Source: Sphingobium sp. AP49
GTDB taxonomy: Bacteria; Pseudomonadota; Alphaproteobacteria; Sphingomonadales; Sphingomonadaceae
NCBI RefSeq assembly: GCF_000281715.2
Contig: NZ_CP124576.1
Coordinates: forward strand, 3,231,501-3,295,500
Reading direction: 5' to 3'
DNA length: 64,000 bases
Shown here: positions 33,672 to 42,500 of the stretch, in pieces
Numbering within the stretch: the first letter of the stretch is position 1
How the letters are laid out: every line of letters starts with the position of its first letter
The notes under the pieces: model-generated
The model's input: the letters and a program-made list of their open reading frames with translations, nothing else
What the model was told of the DNA's origin: nothing
Database searches by the model: none
Made by a program: the position numbers and the translations under genes

Positions 33672-34010
33672 ATGACCGACGCACGATTCAAGGCCGCCCT
33701 GGACTCCACCAGCGATTCACTCTTCAAGGCTCTTTCCGATGCCACCCGCCGCGCCCTGCTCGAATATCTCGTCCGCGAAGGCGAGCAATGCGTTCACGCG
33801 CTCACGGCAGTGGCTGGCGTCTCGCAACCGATGGTGTCGCGCCATCTGGGCAAGCTCAAGCAGGCGGGGCTGGTCACGGCGCGCCGGGCCGGGCGAGAGA
33901 CCTGGTACAGCGCCCGCACGAAAGGCCTGGCCCCGGTGGTGCAGTGGATGGCGATCTATGGTGCGCTCTGGTCCCAACGCTTCACCGCGCTTGAAGCGAT
34001 CAGCGAGTAA
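33672..34010 (+). CDS. ArsR/SmtB family transcriptional regulator
   Basis: A 112-residue winged-helix regulator. It shows SLFKALSDATRRALLEYLVREGEQCVHALTAV, the recognition region VSQPMVSRHLGKLKQAGLV and the wing ARRAGRETWYSA. The typical cysteine metal-site motif (ELCVCDL) of arsenic or cadmium sensors is absent, so it is of the SdpR-like, non-metal type. It diverges from ccrM and is followed after 116 bases by an S9 peptidase. The inverted repeat just upstream suggests autorepression. Confidence 0.9.
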   Translation: MTDARFKAALDSTSDSLFKALSDATRRALLEYLVREGEQCVHALTAVAGVSQPMVSRHLGKLKQAGLVTARRAGRETWYSARTKGLAPVVQWMAIYGALWSQRFTALEAISE

Positions 34011-34126
34011 CTCGCCCCCTTCCCGCGCCCCTTCCTGCTCCAGCCCGAAATTTTCCGCTGTCCGGGCTGACAAGCAGGGCCAGGCTGACTAGCGTCCCTC
34101 GCAATCCGCAATACAGGGGGTCCGCG

Positions 34127-36283
34127 ATGAAGATGATTGCACGTTTCTTGGTGTCGGCAGCGATGGTCTGCGGCACTGTCAGCGCACCAGTGCTGGCCCA
34201 GCCCAAGCAGGTGCTGACCCATGAAACGCTCTGGATGATGAAGCGTGTCGGCGCGCCCGTGACCAGTCCGGACGGCAAATGGGTGGTCTACTCCCTCAGC
34301 GAACCCTCCTATGAGAAGGACGGCGCAGTCAGCGACCTGTGGATCGTGCCGGCCGACGGATCGGCCGCACCCCGTCGCCTGACCGCGACCAAGGCGGGCG
34401 AAGGCGATCCGGCCTGGGCGTCCGACAGCCGCCGCATCGCCTTTTCCGCCAAGCGCGAAGGCGACGATGTCGCCCAAATCTATGTGCTGGATCTCGCCGG
34501 TGGCGAAGCGAAGCGGGTGACCAGCGTCCCGACTGGCGCAGGCAAGCCGATCTGGCGGCCCGATGGCCAGGCGATCCTGTTTGAAAGCGCGGTCTATCCC
34601 GGCGCGATGGACGCCGCCGCCAACAAGAAGGCGGCCGAGGAACGCAAGGCGCGCAAATATAATATGCGTGTCTATGAGCATTTCCCGATCCGCTACTGGA
34701 ATGACTGGCTGGACGACAAGCGGCCGAGCCTGTGGCTCCAGCCGCTGGCCGAGGGCGCGGCGGCACGCGACATACTCTCCGCCACCAAGCTGGCGCAGGC
34801 CGAGGGTTTTGGCGGCAATGCCCAGAGTGACGGTGGCACCACGCTGGCGCCGGTCTGGAGCCCGGATGGCAAGGAAATCATCTTCACCGCCACCACCGAG
34901 CGCTGGAACGCGGCCCATGCCCGCGTCAATTTCGGCCTCTATCGCATGACCGCCGAAGGGGGCGAGCCGGTGCTGGTGACGCCGACACCGGGCGAATATG
35001 GCGACATGAAGTTCACGCCGGACGGCAAGAACCTGATCTTCAAGTTCAATACGCAGGGTGAGGAGGTGTATGACCTGGCCCGGTTGCACCGTGTCGCCTG
35101 GCCGGCGGGTGGCGCGGCGACGCCGCTGACCGGAGCGTTCGATCGGGAGGTGGACGGCTATGCCGTGACGCCCGACAGCCGCACCCTCTATCTGACCGTG
35201 CCCGACGCGGGCATGGAAAATCTCTATCGCGTGCCGGTGAACGGCGGCACGCCCGAACTGGTGATCGCGCCCAAGGTCGGCGGCTATGCCGGCATCGACA
35301 TCCCGTCGGATGCCAAGTCGACCCAGATCATCGCCAGCTATGGCAGTGCGGTGAACCCGGCGGAAATCGTACGGATCGACCCGGCGGCCAAGCGGCATGA
35401 GAATCTGACCAACGTCAACACCGCGCTCGCCGCGACGATCGACTGGACCAGTCCGCAGCATTTCTGGTTCACCACCGACAAGGGCCGGCGCATCCACAAC
35501 ATGGTCGTCACGCCCCCGGCGTTCGACCCGGCGAAGAAATATCCGCTGATGGTGCTGATGCACGGCGGCCCGGCCTCGTCCAACATGGACCAGATCGGCC
35601 TGCGCTGGAATTATCACCTGCTCGCCAGCGCCGGCTATGTCGTGCTGATGACCGACTATACCGGCTCGACCGGCTATGGCGAGGCCTTCTCGCGGGCGAT
35701 CAAGCTCGATCCGCTGCGGGGACCCGCGAACGAGATCAACCAGGCGGTGGATGAGGCCGGCAAGCGCTATGGCTTCATCGACACGGCCAATGCCTGCATC
35801 GGCGGCGCCAGCTATGGCGGCCATCTCGCCAACTGGATGGAGGCGACCACCACCCGCTACAAGTGCATCGTCAGCCATGCCGGTGAAGTCGACCTGCTGA
35901 CCCAGTGGGGCACCAGCGACTTCAACTATGGCCGCGAAGTGGCGAGCGGCGGTCCGCCCTGGGGCGACAGCCCGGTGTGGCGCGACCAGAGCCCGATCAC
36001 CTATGGCAAGGACTGGAAGACGCCGATGCTGCTGACCGCGGGCGAGCGCGACTTCCGCGTGCCGATGGCGAACACGCTGGAAACCTGGTCGACCCTGCAG
36101 CGCATGCAGGTGCCCAGCCGCCTGCTGATCTTCCCCGACGCCTGGCACTGGATCACCAAGCCGGAGGACAGCCGCCAATTCTATCGCGAGGTGCAGGGCT
36201 GGCTGGCCCATTATCTGAAGGGCGCGCCTGCGGTGACGGGCGGGCCGATCGCCACGCCGGAAACGGCGACCAAGACGCCCTGA
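34127..36283 (+). CDS. secreted S9 family prolyl oligopeptidase/acylaminoacyl peptidase-like
   Basis: A 718-residue protein with a Sec signal peptide (MKMIARFLVSAAMVCGTVSAPVLAQ), an N-terminal beta-propeller with repeated SPDGK/TPDGK blades, and a C-terminal alpha/beta hydrolase domain. The catalytic triad is Ser562 (GGASYGGHLANW), Asp642 (AGERDFRVP) and His674 (DAWHWI). It acts on short peptides in the periplasm, probably for amino-acid scavenging. It forms a single-gene unit ended by a strong terminator. Confidence 0.93.
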   Translation: MKMIARFLVSAAMVCGTVSAPVLAQPKQVLTHETLWMMKRVGAPVTSPDGKWVVYSLSEPSYEKDGAVSDLWIVPADGSAAPRRLTATKAGEGDPAWASDSRRIAFSAKREGDDVAQIYVLDLAGGEAKRVTSVPTGAGKPIWRPDGQAILFESAVYPGAMDAAANKKAAEERKARKYNMRVYEHFPIRYWNDWLDDKRPSLWLQPLAEGAAARDILSATKLAQAEGFGGNAQSDGGTTLAPVWSPDGKEIIFTATTERWNAAHARVNFGLYRMTAEGGEPVLVTPTPGEYGDMKFTPDGKNLIFKFNTQGEEVYDLARLHRVAWPAGGAATPLTGAFDREVDGYAVTPDSRTLYLTVPDAGMENLYRVPVNGGTPELVIAPKVGGYAGIDIPSDAKSTQIIASYGSAVNPAEIVRIDPAAKRHENLTNVNTALAATIDWTSPQHFWFTTDKGRRIHNMVVTPPAFDPAKKYPLMVLMHGGPASSNMDQIGLRWNYHLLASAGYVVLMTDYTGSTGYGEAFSRAIKLDPLRGPANEINQAVDEAGKRYGFIDTANACIGGASYGGHLANWMEATTTRYKCIVSHAGEVDLLTQWGTSDFNYGREVASGGPPWGDSPVWRDQSPITYGKDWKTPMLLTAGERDFRVPMANTLETWSTLQRMQVPSRLLIFPDAWHWITKPEDSRQFYREVQGWLAHYLKGAPAVTGGPIATPETATKTP

Positions 36284-36305
36284 TCAGCCAACCCGACAAT
36301 ATTCG

Positions 36306-36344
36306 CCGGGCTATCGAGATATCCCGATAGCCCGGCCATTTTTT
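36306..36344 (+). terminator. intrinsic terminator after the S9 peptidase
   Basis: Perfect 11-base stem CCGGGCTATCG / CGATAGCCCGG with an eight-base loop, then CCA and six T residues, 22 bases after the peptidase stop. Confidence 0.92.
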
Positions 36345-36441
36345 CCGTGCTGGATCGGTATTAATCCCAATAGGCAATCGGTCCCATGCGATCATGCTGA
36401 ATATCGGCAGCGAACGCCCGGAAAATGGGGAACATTCTGAT

Positions 36442-37248
36442 ATGCGCATGACTCGGAGACAAGGATCCGCCCGGCTGGCGATGCTGAGTAGCGTGCTGCT
36501 GTTGACGGGGTGCGCCACGGCGCCCGCCCCCACGAGCCTGTCCACCACGCCGGTTCCGCCGACCTCGATCGAGGCCGTCGGCCTGCTGAGCAAAACTTTT
36601 CCCCTTCCCAAGGGCTATCTTGATCCCAAATCATTGCCGGACAGCCTCGCCCTGCTGCCTCCGCCACCGGCCGAAGGAACGGCGGCCAAGGCGGCGGATC
36701 AGGAAGCCTTCCGTGACGGCAAGGCCGCACCGGCCGATCGCCAGGCGCTGGCGGCGTCCGATGCGGATCTCGGCTGGCCGCATGTCGTGTCGAGTTTCGA
36801 GCAGATTGTCGGCGTTTCACTATCCGACGGATCGAAGCCGCACACGGAAATGCTGCTGCGGCGGTCGATGACGGATGCCGCGCTGGCAACCTATCGCGCG
36901 AAAAATCACTATCAGCGTGTCCGCCCCTTCGTCGAGAACAAGAGCGACACCTGCCGCCCGCAGGACGAGGCCATGCTCCGGACCGACGGTTCCTATCCGT
37001 CCGGCCATACCGCAATCGGCTGGATATTGGCGTTGACCCTGACCGACCTGGCGCCGGACAAGACCGACGCCCTGCTGCAGCGCGGCTATGCCTTTGGCCA
37101 GAGCCGGGTGGTCTGCCGGGCGCATTGGCTGAGCGACACGACCGCGGGGCGCGTCATCGCTTCGGCCGCCTATGCGCGGCTACAATCGGACCCGACATAT
37201 CAGGCACAACTGGCCCTGGCCCGGGCGGAAATGGCCAAGGCGCCCTGA
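36442..37248 (+). CDS. PAP2-type class A acid phosphatase, lipoprotein
   Basis: A 268-residue PhoN-like acid phosphatase. The ATG at 36442 gives a lipoprotein signal (MRMTRRQGSARLAMLSSVLLLTGC) with a lipobox cysteine. The PAP2 motifs are present: KNHYQRVRPF, SYPSGHT and SRVVCRAHWLSDTTAGR (histidine nucleophile and partner). It hydrolyses phosphomonoesters in the periplasm, tethered to a membrane. A longer frame from 36394 lacks signal-peptide character. It stands alone between the S9 terminator and the convergent thiamin operon. Confidence 0.9.
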   Translation: MRMTRRQGSARLAMLSSVLLLTGCATAPAPTSLSTTPVPPTSIEAVGLLSKTFPLPKGYLDPKSLPDSLALLPPPPAEGTAAKAADQEAFRDGKAAPADRQALAASDADLGWPHVVSSFEQIVGVSLSDGSKPHTEMLLRRSMTDAALATYRAKNHYQRVRPFVENKSDTCRPQDEAMLRTDGSYPSGHTAIGWILALTLTDLAPDKTDALLQRGYAFGQSRVVCRAHWLSDTTAGRVIASAAYARLQSDPTYQAQLALARAEMAKAP

Positions 37249-37252
37249 TCCC

Positions 37253-37825
37253 TCAGATCGCGCGTGCAACGCCCTGTCGCGTCTGGCGCCATTGGCGATA
37301 GCCCAGCGCGGCAAGGGCGACCATCGCGCCATAAAGGCCGGCGGTCAGCCATAATTGCTTGAAAGCGAACATGCCGACATAGAGCATGTCGACCACGATC
37401 CATAACAACCAGCTGGCCGCGTGACGCCGCGCCGTCCAATATTGGGCGACCAGGCTGAAACTGCTCAGCGTCGCATCCATCCAGGGCAGCGCGGCATCGG
37501 TATAATGGCTGGTGAACCAGCCAATGGCGGCCGCACCGATCGCACCGCTGGCCAGGCCCGCAGCCGCCCGCCCCGGATGCAACGGCTGCACGACCACCTC
37601 GCCGCTAGCCTGCTTGCCCCGTGCCCAGACGATCCAGCCGTAGAGGATGGCAATGCCGAACAGGGCCTGCAGCACCATGTCGGCATATAGCCGCACATCG
37701 AGGAACAGCTTGAAATAGAGGGCGCAGGCCAGCAGGTTGACCGGCCAGCACAGCAGCCGGCGCTTCGCGGTCAGCCAGATACCCAGAAAGCTGATGATGA
37801 CAGCGACAATCTCCAGCATGCTCAT
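37253..37825 (-). CDS. pnuT: PnuC family transporter, probable thiamin importer (PnuT)
   Basis: A 190-residue integral membrane protein with about seven hydrophobic segments. It begins MSMLEIVAVIISFLGIWLTAKRRLLCWPVN and contains the PnuC-typical WPVNLLACALYFKLF and SWLLWIVVDMLYVGMF. PnuC proteins carry nicotinamide riboside, while PnuT relatives carry thiamin. This gene is the third in an operon led by a TPP riboswitch, which points to thiamin. The ATG overlaps the upstream kinase stop by four bases, so a longer start at 37915 inside that gene is rejected. The symbol rests on context. Confidence 0.85.
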   Translation of the reverse strand: MSMLEIVAVIISFLGIWLTAKRRLLCWPVNLLACALYFKLFLDVRLYADMVLQALFGIAILYGWIVWARGKQASGEVVVQPLHPGRAAAGLASGAIGAAAIGWFTSHYTDAALPWMDATLSSFSLVAQYWTARRHAASWLLWIVVDMLYVGMFAFKQLWLTAGLYGAMVALAALGYRQWRQTRQGVARAI

Positions 37826-38976
37826 GCCCGTGCCCCTTGCCCGATTTGCCCCAGGAAGTGCTGGCCCGGCACCGACAGGAACCATTGGGCATGGGCGAGC
37901 AGAAAATCCTGCCACGCCATCATTGCCTGATCGGGATCGGCCAGGATGCCCGCGAAATAGTGCATTTCCGACAGGGCAAATTCGATATGAACCAGCGGCA
38001 GCAGCGCCAGCAACGTGTCGATATCGTCGCGCGACAATGGCAGCACCGCGTGATAGCCGGCAATCAGCGCCAGCGCGGTGTCCGGGTCCGCCGGCATCGA
38101 CCCGGCATCGCCCAGTTCCAGCCAGCTTATCGCCGTCCGCTCGATCGCGGTGGCCAGATCGTGCAACGCGCAGCTTCGGGTCGCCAGCCCGAAATCGAAC
38201 ACCGCACTTACCCGATCATCGGCCGACCAGAGGAGGTTGGAAGGGTGCCAGTCATTATGCGTCCACAGCAATGGCTGCCCTTCCAGCCGATCCGGCAACC
38301 CCGCGCCCAGCGCCGCGAACAGCCGCGCCAATTCTTCCCGCCAGGGCTTGCCGGCCAGAAAATGGTCCAGTCCCGGGCGCGCAGCCACATAGGCCGCCGC
38401 CGCGGCCAGCGGATCGCGCGCGGGAAGAATGGTAAAGCTCGAAACGAGCGGATGAGGACCGCGGGCGGGCGCATCAAAGCCGTGCGCCGCGCGATGCAGT
38501 CGTGCCAGCGCCTTGCCGGCTTCATGCGCATGGACCGACGACAGGAAGGGCGTCCAGGACAGGCGATCACGGTACAGGTCGATACCCGGCGCCTTGCGGT
38601 GCAGTTCATAACTCCATTCGCCCTCGCCAATGGCACTCGCGCCATCAATTGCCGCCATCACCTCCGGCACCGCCAGCCCTGCCTTGGACAGATGGGCCAT
38701 GAAGCGATGCTCCTCCGCCAACCCCTCCGGCGTGCGCACCGACCGGTGATGCCGCTTGAGCAGAAATTCCCCCTGCCCGGCCTCCACCAGCGCGGCCGCC
38801 GAAAAAGGCCGTGGCGAGTGCCAGCGCAGGGCGATCGGCCGGCCGGCAGCGGGAAAGCGGGCCAGGATATTCTCGGCCTCGCTCTGGGTTATGGCCGGCC
38901 ATGTCGGCGCCTCCAGCGTGGTCCCCATGCCATGGACCAGATGCGCCGGCGCGCCGTTGATGTCCGTTTCGGCCAT
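37822..38976 (-). CDS. aminoglycoside-phosphotransferase-fold kinase, probable thiamin kinase
   Basis: A 384-residue protein of the APH/choline-kinase fold. The Brenner motif is HNDWHPSNLLW (catalytic aspartate) and the metal motif is FDFGLATRSCALHDLATAIE. The N-lobe has a lysine in GEFLLKRHHRS. The family phosphorylates small alcohols; ThiK-like members phosphorylate thiamin. Its place between a receptor and a PnuC-like carrier under a TPP riboswitch suggests trapping of imported thiamin as TMP. The start is two bases after the receptor stop, and the stop overlaps pnuT by four bases. Confidence 0.85.
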   Translation of the reverse strand: MAETDINGAPAHLVHGMGTTLEAPTWPAITQSEAENILARFPAAGRPIALRWHSPRPFSAAALVEAGQGEFLLKRHHRSVRTPEGLAEEHRFMAHLSKAGLAVPEVMAAIDGASAIGEGEWSYELHRKAPGIDLYRDRLSWTPFLSSVHAHEAGKALARLHRAAHGFDAPARGPHPLVSSFTILPARDPLAAAAAYVAARPGLDHFLAGKPWREELARLFAALGAGLPDRLEGQPLLWTHNDWHPSNLLWSADDRVSAVFDFGLATRSCALHDLATAIERTAISWLELGDAGSMPADPDTALALIAGYHAVLPLSRDDIDTLLALLPLVHIEFALSEMHYFAGILADPDQAMMAWQDFLLAHAQWFLSVPGQHFLGQIGQGARA

Positions 38977-38978
38977 GA

Positions 38979-41270
38979 TCAGAAGGCGCGGGACAGCGTC
39001 GCCACCACCGCCCGGCCGCTGCCCACATAATAGGTGGGCGCCGCGCCGGAAATGACGGTGCCGTTGCGCCCCGTCACATCCTGCGCATTGCTGCTGATCG
39101 CCTGCACGCCGGACAGCACATGCGGATTGGTCAGGTTGATGGCATTGAGGCGCAGGTCGGTGCGCTGGGCGTCGATCACCCCCGCCAGATGCACGCCCAC
39201 CGACAGATCGAGCGTCGCATAGCCCTTGATGCTCTCGTCGTTCATGAAGGTCGCATATTGGCGGCCCACATATTTGAGGGCGGTGCTGCCGAACAGCCGG
39301 CCATCATCATAGGTCGTGCCGATACCGAACTGGAAGGTCGGCGCGGCCACGGCATGCTTGCCCCGGGTCGGCAGATAATCGCCGCCGACCGACAGGTCAT
39401 CGTCCAGCCGCGCATGCAGATATTCGCCCGAGACATAGATGCTGAAGCCCTTGGCCGGGCGATAGTCGATCTCGCCATCCAGCCCGTAGCTCGTCTGGCT
39501 GCCCGCATTGATGGTCGAATTGACCAGCGCGCCGCCGTTATTCACCACCGTCGCCACCTGTCGGTTGCGGAAATGATAATGGAAAGCTGTCAGCGAAAAT
39601 GACAGGCTTGGGCCGATATAGCGATAGCCAAGCTCTTGAGAGAGCGAATATTCATTCTTGAGCGCGTTCGTGCCCTGCGCCACCAGTTCGCCGCCATAAT
39701 AGCTGTTGTAGAGCGCAAATTCGTTGGGCGTGCGGAAATTGGTCGTGATGTTGGCGAACAGCTGCTGCCGGTCGTCCAGCTGATAATGCACGGCCGCGCG
39801 CGGCAAGGCGGCAAAGCTGTCGACATGCACCGTGGTTTGCGGGCCAGGCAGATAGTTGCGGCCGTTGCGCAGCAGGCTGACGCCCTTGAAGCCGATGTCG
39901 ACGCCCAGCTTCGGCGTGACCGCGATGCTGTCGGCCAGGAAAAAGCCCTTCGTCACGGTTTCGGTGCGCTGGTTTTCATAGGCGAGCAGCCGGCCGTCGG
40001 CGGTCTGGATCGCCTTGTCCTGATAGCCCCATTGGTCCACCGGTCGCCCATCCGGTCCGACGGATGTGTAGGACTGGGTCACCCGGTCGGTGCCATAGTC
40101 GAACCACAGGCCAGCGGATATCTGGTGGATGCCGGCGCGATAGGTCAGCTTGACCACATCGCCGGCGCGAAACTGCTTGCCGGTCCAGTTGCCAAGCACG
40201 GTCGCGACCCCGTCCACCGCACCAGGCAGCGCAATCGGCTGGGTCAGTTCCTCGGTCCCCAGATAATTGCCGGTGGTGCTCAGCTGCGTGCCATAGGGCG
40301 AATTGCCGTGACCGAACTGGAGATAGGCGGTGTTGTCGATATCCAGCCTGTCGTTGAGCCGGAGATGCAGCGGTGCCGCGACATAGAGATTGCGGAACGG
40401 CGCGCGATAGAGACGCCAGTAACTGGTGTCACCTTCGCTGTAACTTTCACTGAAATTATAGTCCCGGCCATAGGCCTGCCAGTCTGCGCGGGTCGGGCCG
40501 GGATAGGTCGATGTCTTGGCATCGTTGAACGACAGCGCGATGCTGGCACGATTGCCTTCGCCCCATTCGCCAAGCAGCTTCGCATCGATATGCTGGCGCT
40601 GGTCATAGCCGGCGCCGCGCCAATTGTCGGCGCGATTGTTGGAGTAAGAGACGAAAGCCTTCAGCCCGCTGGTGCCGATCGTGCCCGTGTCGATCCGCGC
40701 AAAGATACGCCGTTCGTCATAGGAACCCAGCGACAGATTGACGAGTCCGCCAGCCTCCGTTTTGGGATCGTCGAGCGACAGGGACAAAGTGCCGCCGGCG
40801 GCCGCGACCACCGGGGCATCGATATCCGCGGCCCCCTGGGCAAGACTGATCTGCCGAACATTTTCCGCATCGGCGAACTGGGCGGGATAGGCATAATAAT
40901 AGCCGATATCGTTTTGCGGCGCGCCTTCCATCAGCACGCCGATCTGGTCCTGGCCCAGGCCGCGCAGGGTAATTCCGGAGCTGGCCGACAGGCCGTAGGG
41001 ATCGCTCGACGAAACATTCGCGCCCGGCAGGAGGTTGACCAGCTGAAAGGCGTTCAACGTTGGCGCCTGCTTGATGATGAAGTCGGTCGAGATCGCGCTG
41101 ACCGCCTTGGGCGCGGTTTGATCGGGCAGCAGAGCTTCGGGGTCGGGATGGCCCAGAACCTGGATGGTCGTGGGATCATTATCCTCGTTCGCCGCCGCAA
41201 CGGCGGGCACAAGCAGCATGATCGGCAGCGTGATCGCCGACAGTCGGGGGAAAATATAAGCAGCGGCCAT
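38979..41270 (-). CDS. TonB-dependent outer-membrane receptor, probable thiamin uptake
   Basis: A 763-residue receptor. It has a signal peptide (to about residue 26, AVAAANED), a short TonB-interacting region, the plug (APTLNAFQLVNLLPGANVSSSDPYGL, then ITLRGLGQDQIGVLMEGAP), a long beta-barrel and a terminal aromatic (ATLSRAF). It is the first gene of a three-gene operon preceded by a TPP riboswitch, which is the best clue to substrate: thiamin or a precursor. Its start lies about 45 bases after the aptamer, within the region likely to form the expression platform. Confidence 0.92.
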   Translation of the reverse strand: MAAAYIFPRLSAITLPIMLLVPAVAAANEDNDPTTIQVLGHPDPEALLPDQTAPKAVSAISTDFIIKQAPTLNAFQLVNLLPGANVSSSDPYGLSASSGITLRGLGQDQIGVLMEGAPQNDIGYYYAYPAQFADAENVRQISLAQGAADIDAPVVAAAGGTLSLSLDDPKTEAGGLVNLSLGSYDERRIFARIDTGTIGTSGLKAFVSYSNNRADNWRGAGYDQRQHIDAKLLGEWGEGNRASIALSFNDAKTSTYPGPTRADWQAYGRDYNFSESYSEGDTSYWRLYRAPFRNLYVAAPLHLRLNDRLDIDNTAYLQFGHGNSPYGTQLSTTGNYLGTEELTQPIALPGAVDGVATVLGNWTGKQFRAGDVVKLTYRAGIHQISAGLWFDYGTDRVTQSYTSVGPDGRPVDQWGYQDKAIQTADGRLLAYENQRTETVTKGFFLADSIAVTPKLGVDIGFKGVSLLRNGRNYLPGPQTTVHVDSFAALPRAAVHYQLDDRQQLFANITTNFRTPNEFALYNSYYGGELVAQGTNALKNEYSLSQELGYRYIGPSLSFSLTAFHYHFRNRQVATVVNNGGALVNSTINAGSQTSYGLDGEIDYRPAKGFSIYVSGEYLHARLDDDLSVGGDYLPTRGKHAVAAPTFQFGIGTTYDDGRLFGSTALKYVGRQYATFMNDESIKGYATLDLSVGVHLAGVIDAQRTDLRLNAINLTNPHVLSGVQAISSNAQDVTGRNGTVISGAAPTYYVGSGRAVVATLSRAF

Positions 41271-41290
41271 CGTCTCGCATCCACTCCATT

Positions 41291-41408
41291 GGAGGGAAAA
41301 CGGCCAACCGTCGCCCTCCCTACGCCGGTATCAGCCGGATCAGGTTCAGCGGGTCGTGGTCTGCTGACCACCTCTCAGCCGCGCGTGAGCGGCCCCCCGG
41401 GGAGTGGG
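41291..41408 (-). promoter_or_regulatory. TPP riboswitch (THI element)
   Basis: On the minus strand the core CTGAGAGG (41371-41378) is followed by the classic ACCCGCTGAACCTGATCCGG (41335-41354) and the terminal CCGGCGTAGGGA block, matching the TPP aptamer. Just downstream GGAGGG (41314-41319) can pair with CCCTCC (41291-41296) around an inner ACGG/CCGT helix. This could form a switching helix near the receptor translation start. Binding of thiamin pyrophosphate should turn the three-gene operon off. Confidence 0.93.
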
Positions 41409-41463
41409 CGCTCTAGGCGTTCGGACGCGGCGTGGGAAGCATTATTGCATGCGATATATCGAA

Positions 41464-41487
41464 GCCCGGGCAATCAGCTGCCCAGGC
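41464..41487 (-). terminator. possible terminator of the phosphatidyltransferase gene
   Basis: A nine-base stem with one G-U pair (GCCCGGGCA / TGCCCAGGC on the plus strand) and a six-base loop lies four bases past the minus-strand stop. The following minus-strand sequence is only mildly T-rich, so this is weak. Confidence 0.4.
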
Positions 41488-41490
41488 ACC

Positions 41491-42174
41491 TCAGCTGTCA
41501 TGCAGTTCGGCCCGTGCAAGCCGTTTTCCGGTCACCAGCGTCTGGATGACGAACAGCAGGATCAAGATCAGTCCCACCGCGCCGACAAAAACATCGAAGC
41601 CCGACAGCGCACCAAAGAGGCCGGGACCGGCGCCCAGCACCATCATCATCAGGGTGAGGACGATCAGCATCAGCCGCAATTCGGTAGGCCCGGCCGCAAG
41701 ATAGGAGAGCTTGAACTCGCCCAGTACGCGGGCGGCAAGATAGGCATGGATCGACAGCAGCAAATAGCCTGCCAGCGCCACCAGCGCGACGTCCATGGTC
41801 ACGAACGGGCTGAGGCCGATGCCGGCCAGGATCAGCAGGGTGGCCAGGCCGTCGCAGCTATGGTCGATGAAATAGCCATAGGATGGTCGCTCGATCTGAC
41901 GATAGCGCGCGATGCTGCCGTCCATCGAGTCCCCGAACCACTGGACGAAATAGCCGGCGATGGCGAGCAGGAGCCAGGACGCGCCGAAATTACTGGCAAC
42001 ATAGCCAGTGAAAATCATGAAGGCGCCGACCATGCCGAGCGAGGTCAGGCGGTCCGGGGTAACCCAGGGCGGCATGCGACTGCAAATCCAGTTGAGCAGT
42101 CTACGCTCCCTGGCGGCTAGCCAATTTTCCTGGATGCGATCGAGCGACGACGTATTTTTCGGTTGAGCTGTCAT
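41491..42174 (-). CDS. CDP-alcohol phosphatidyltransferase family protein
   Basis: A 227-residue integral membrane enzyme. It has the family signature D-x2-DG-x2-AR-x8-G-x3-D-x3-D as DSMDGSIARYRQIERPSYGYFIDHSCD. About six membrane helices follow, among them LLILAGIGLSPFV and FVGAVGLILILLFVIQTLV. Such enzymes transfer a phosphatidyl or similar group from CDP-diacylglycerol to an alcohol; which lipid is made is not clear. It diverges from the GGDEF-EAL gene across a 323-base gap. A hairpin beyond the stop may end its transcript. Confidence 0.88.
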   Translation of the reverse strand: MTAQPKNTSSLDRIQENWLAARERRLLNWICSRMPPWVTPDRLTSLGMVGAFMIFTGYVASNFGASWLLLAIAGYFVQWFGDSMDGSIARYRQIERPSYGYFIDHSCDGLATLLILAGIGLSPFVTMDVALVALAGYLLLSIHAYLAARVLGEFKLSYLAAGPTELRLMLIVLTLMMMVLGAGPGLFGALSGFDVFVGAVGLILILLFVIQTLVTGKRLARAELHDS

Positions 42175-42497
42175 ATCATCTTATGGGGCCATCGTCCGGG
42201 ATGAGCAACGGACGAAATGTCAAAGGGCCTGCAAAACGGGGCTGAAACAGGACGAAGCAGGCGGAAACAGGCCATTTTCCCACCATCTGCCCCGCAACTT
42301 CGATGCCCCAGACGCGGCAGTGAGGTGCATCCGAAGCCCCGGTTCCTTCAGGACATGGCCCCTGTCAGCCGAACGCGCGAAAGCGACGCAGTTAGGTTAT
42401 TGAAAACCAATATCTTCTACATCCGTGCCTGCCCGACGATGCGGCCCGCCGTCGCCAGGCACGATAATCATCGGTCATCCTGCGATTGAAGTGCAGG
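42175..42497. other. 323-base intergenic region, no gene
   Basis: The divergent region between the phosphatidyltransferase and the GGDEF-EAL gene. A short frame within 42217-42489 shows no family sequence and is judged chance. The only clear structure is an eight-base perfect inverted repeat at 42476-42500 that overlaps the downstream start codon. No palindromic operator or recognised riboswitch was seen. Confidence 0.6.
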
Positions 42498-42500
42498 ATG
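42476..42500 (+). promoter_or_regulatory. hairpin occluding RBS and start of the GGDEF-EAL gene
   Basis: CATCCTGC (42476-42483) pairs perfectly with GCAGGATG (42493-42500), leaving a nine-base loop. The right arm contains the GCAGG ribosome-binding-like bases and the ATG at 42498. If that ATG is used, translation would be restrained by this hairpin. Confidence 0.4.

Noticed and set aside
33956..36211. 751-codon minus-strand open frame opposite the S9 peptidase
   Set aside because: Antisense to a peptidase with an intact catalytic triad; the product lacks any domain and has shadow-type composition.
39636..41549. 637-codon plus-strand open frame opposite the thiamin receptor
   Set aside because: It runs through the receptor and the TPP riboswitch in antisense, with no recognisable domain.
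42217..42489. 90-codon frame upstream of the GGDEF-EAL gene
   Set aside because: No RBS, no family sequence and irregular composition; treated as non-coding.
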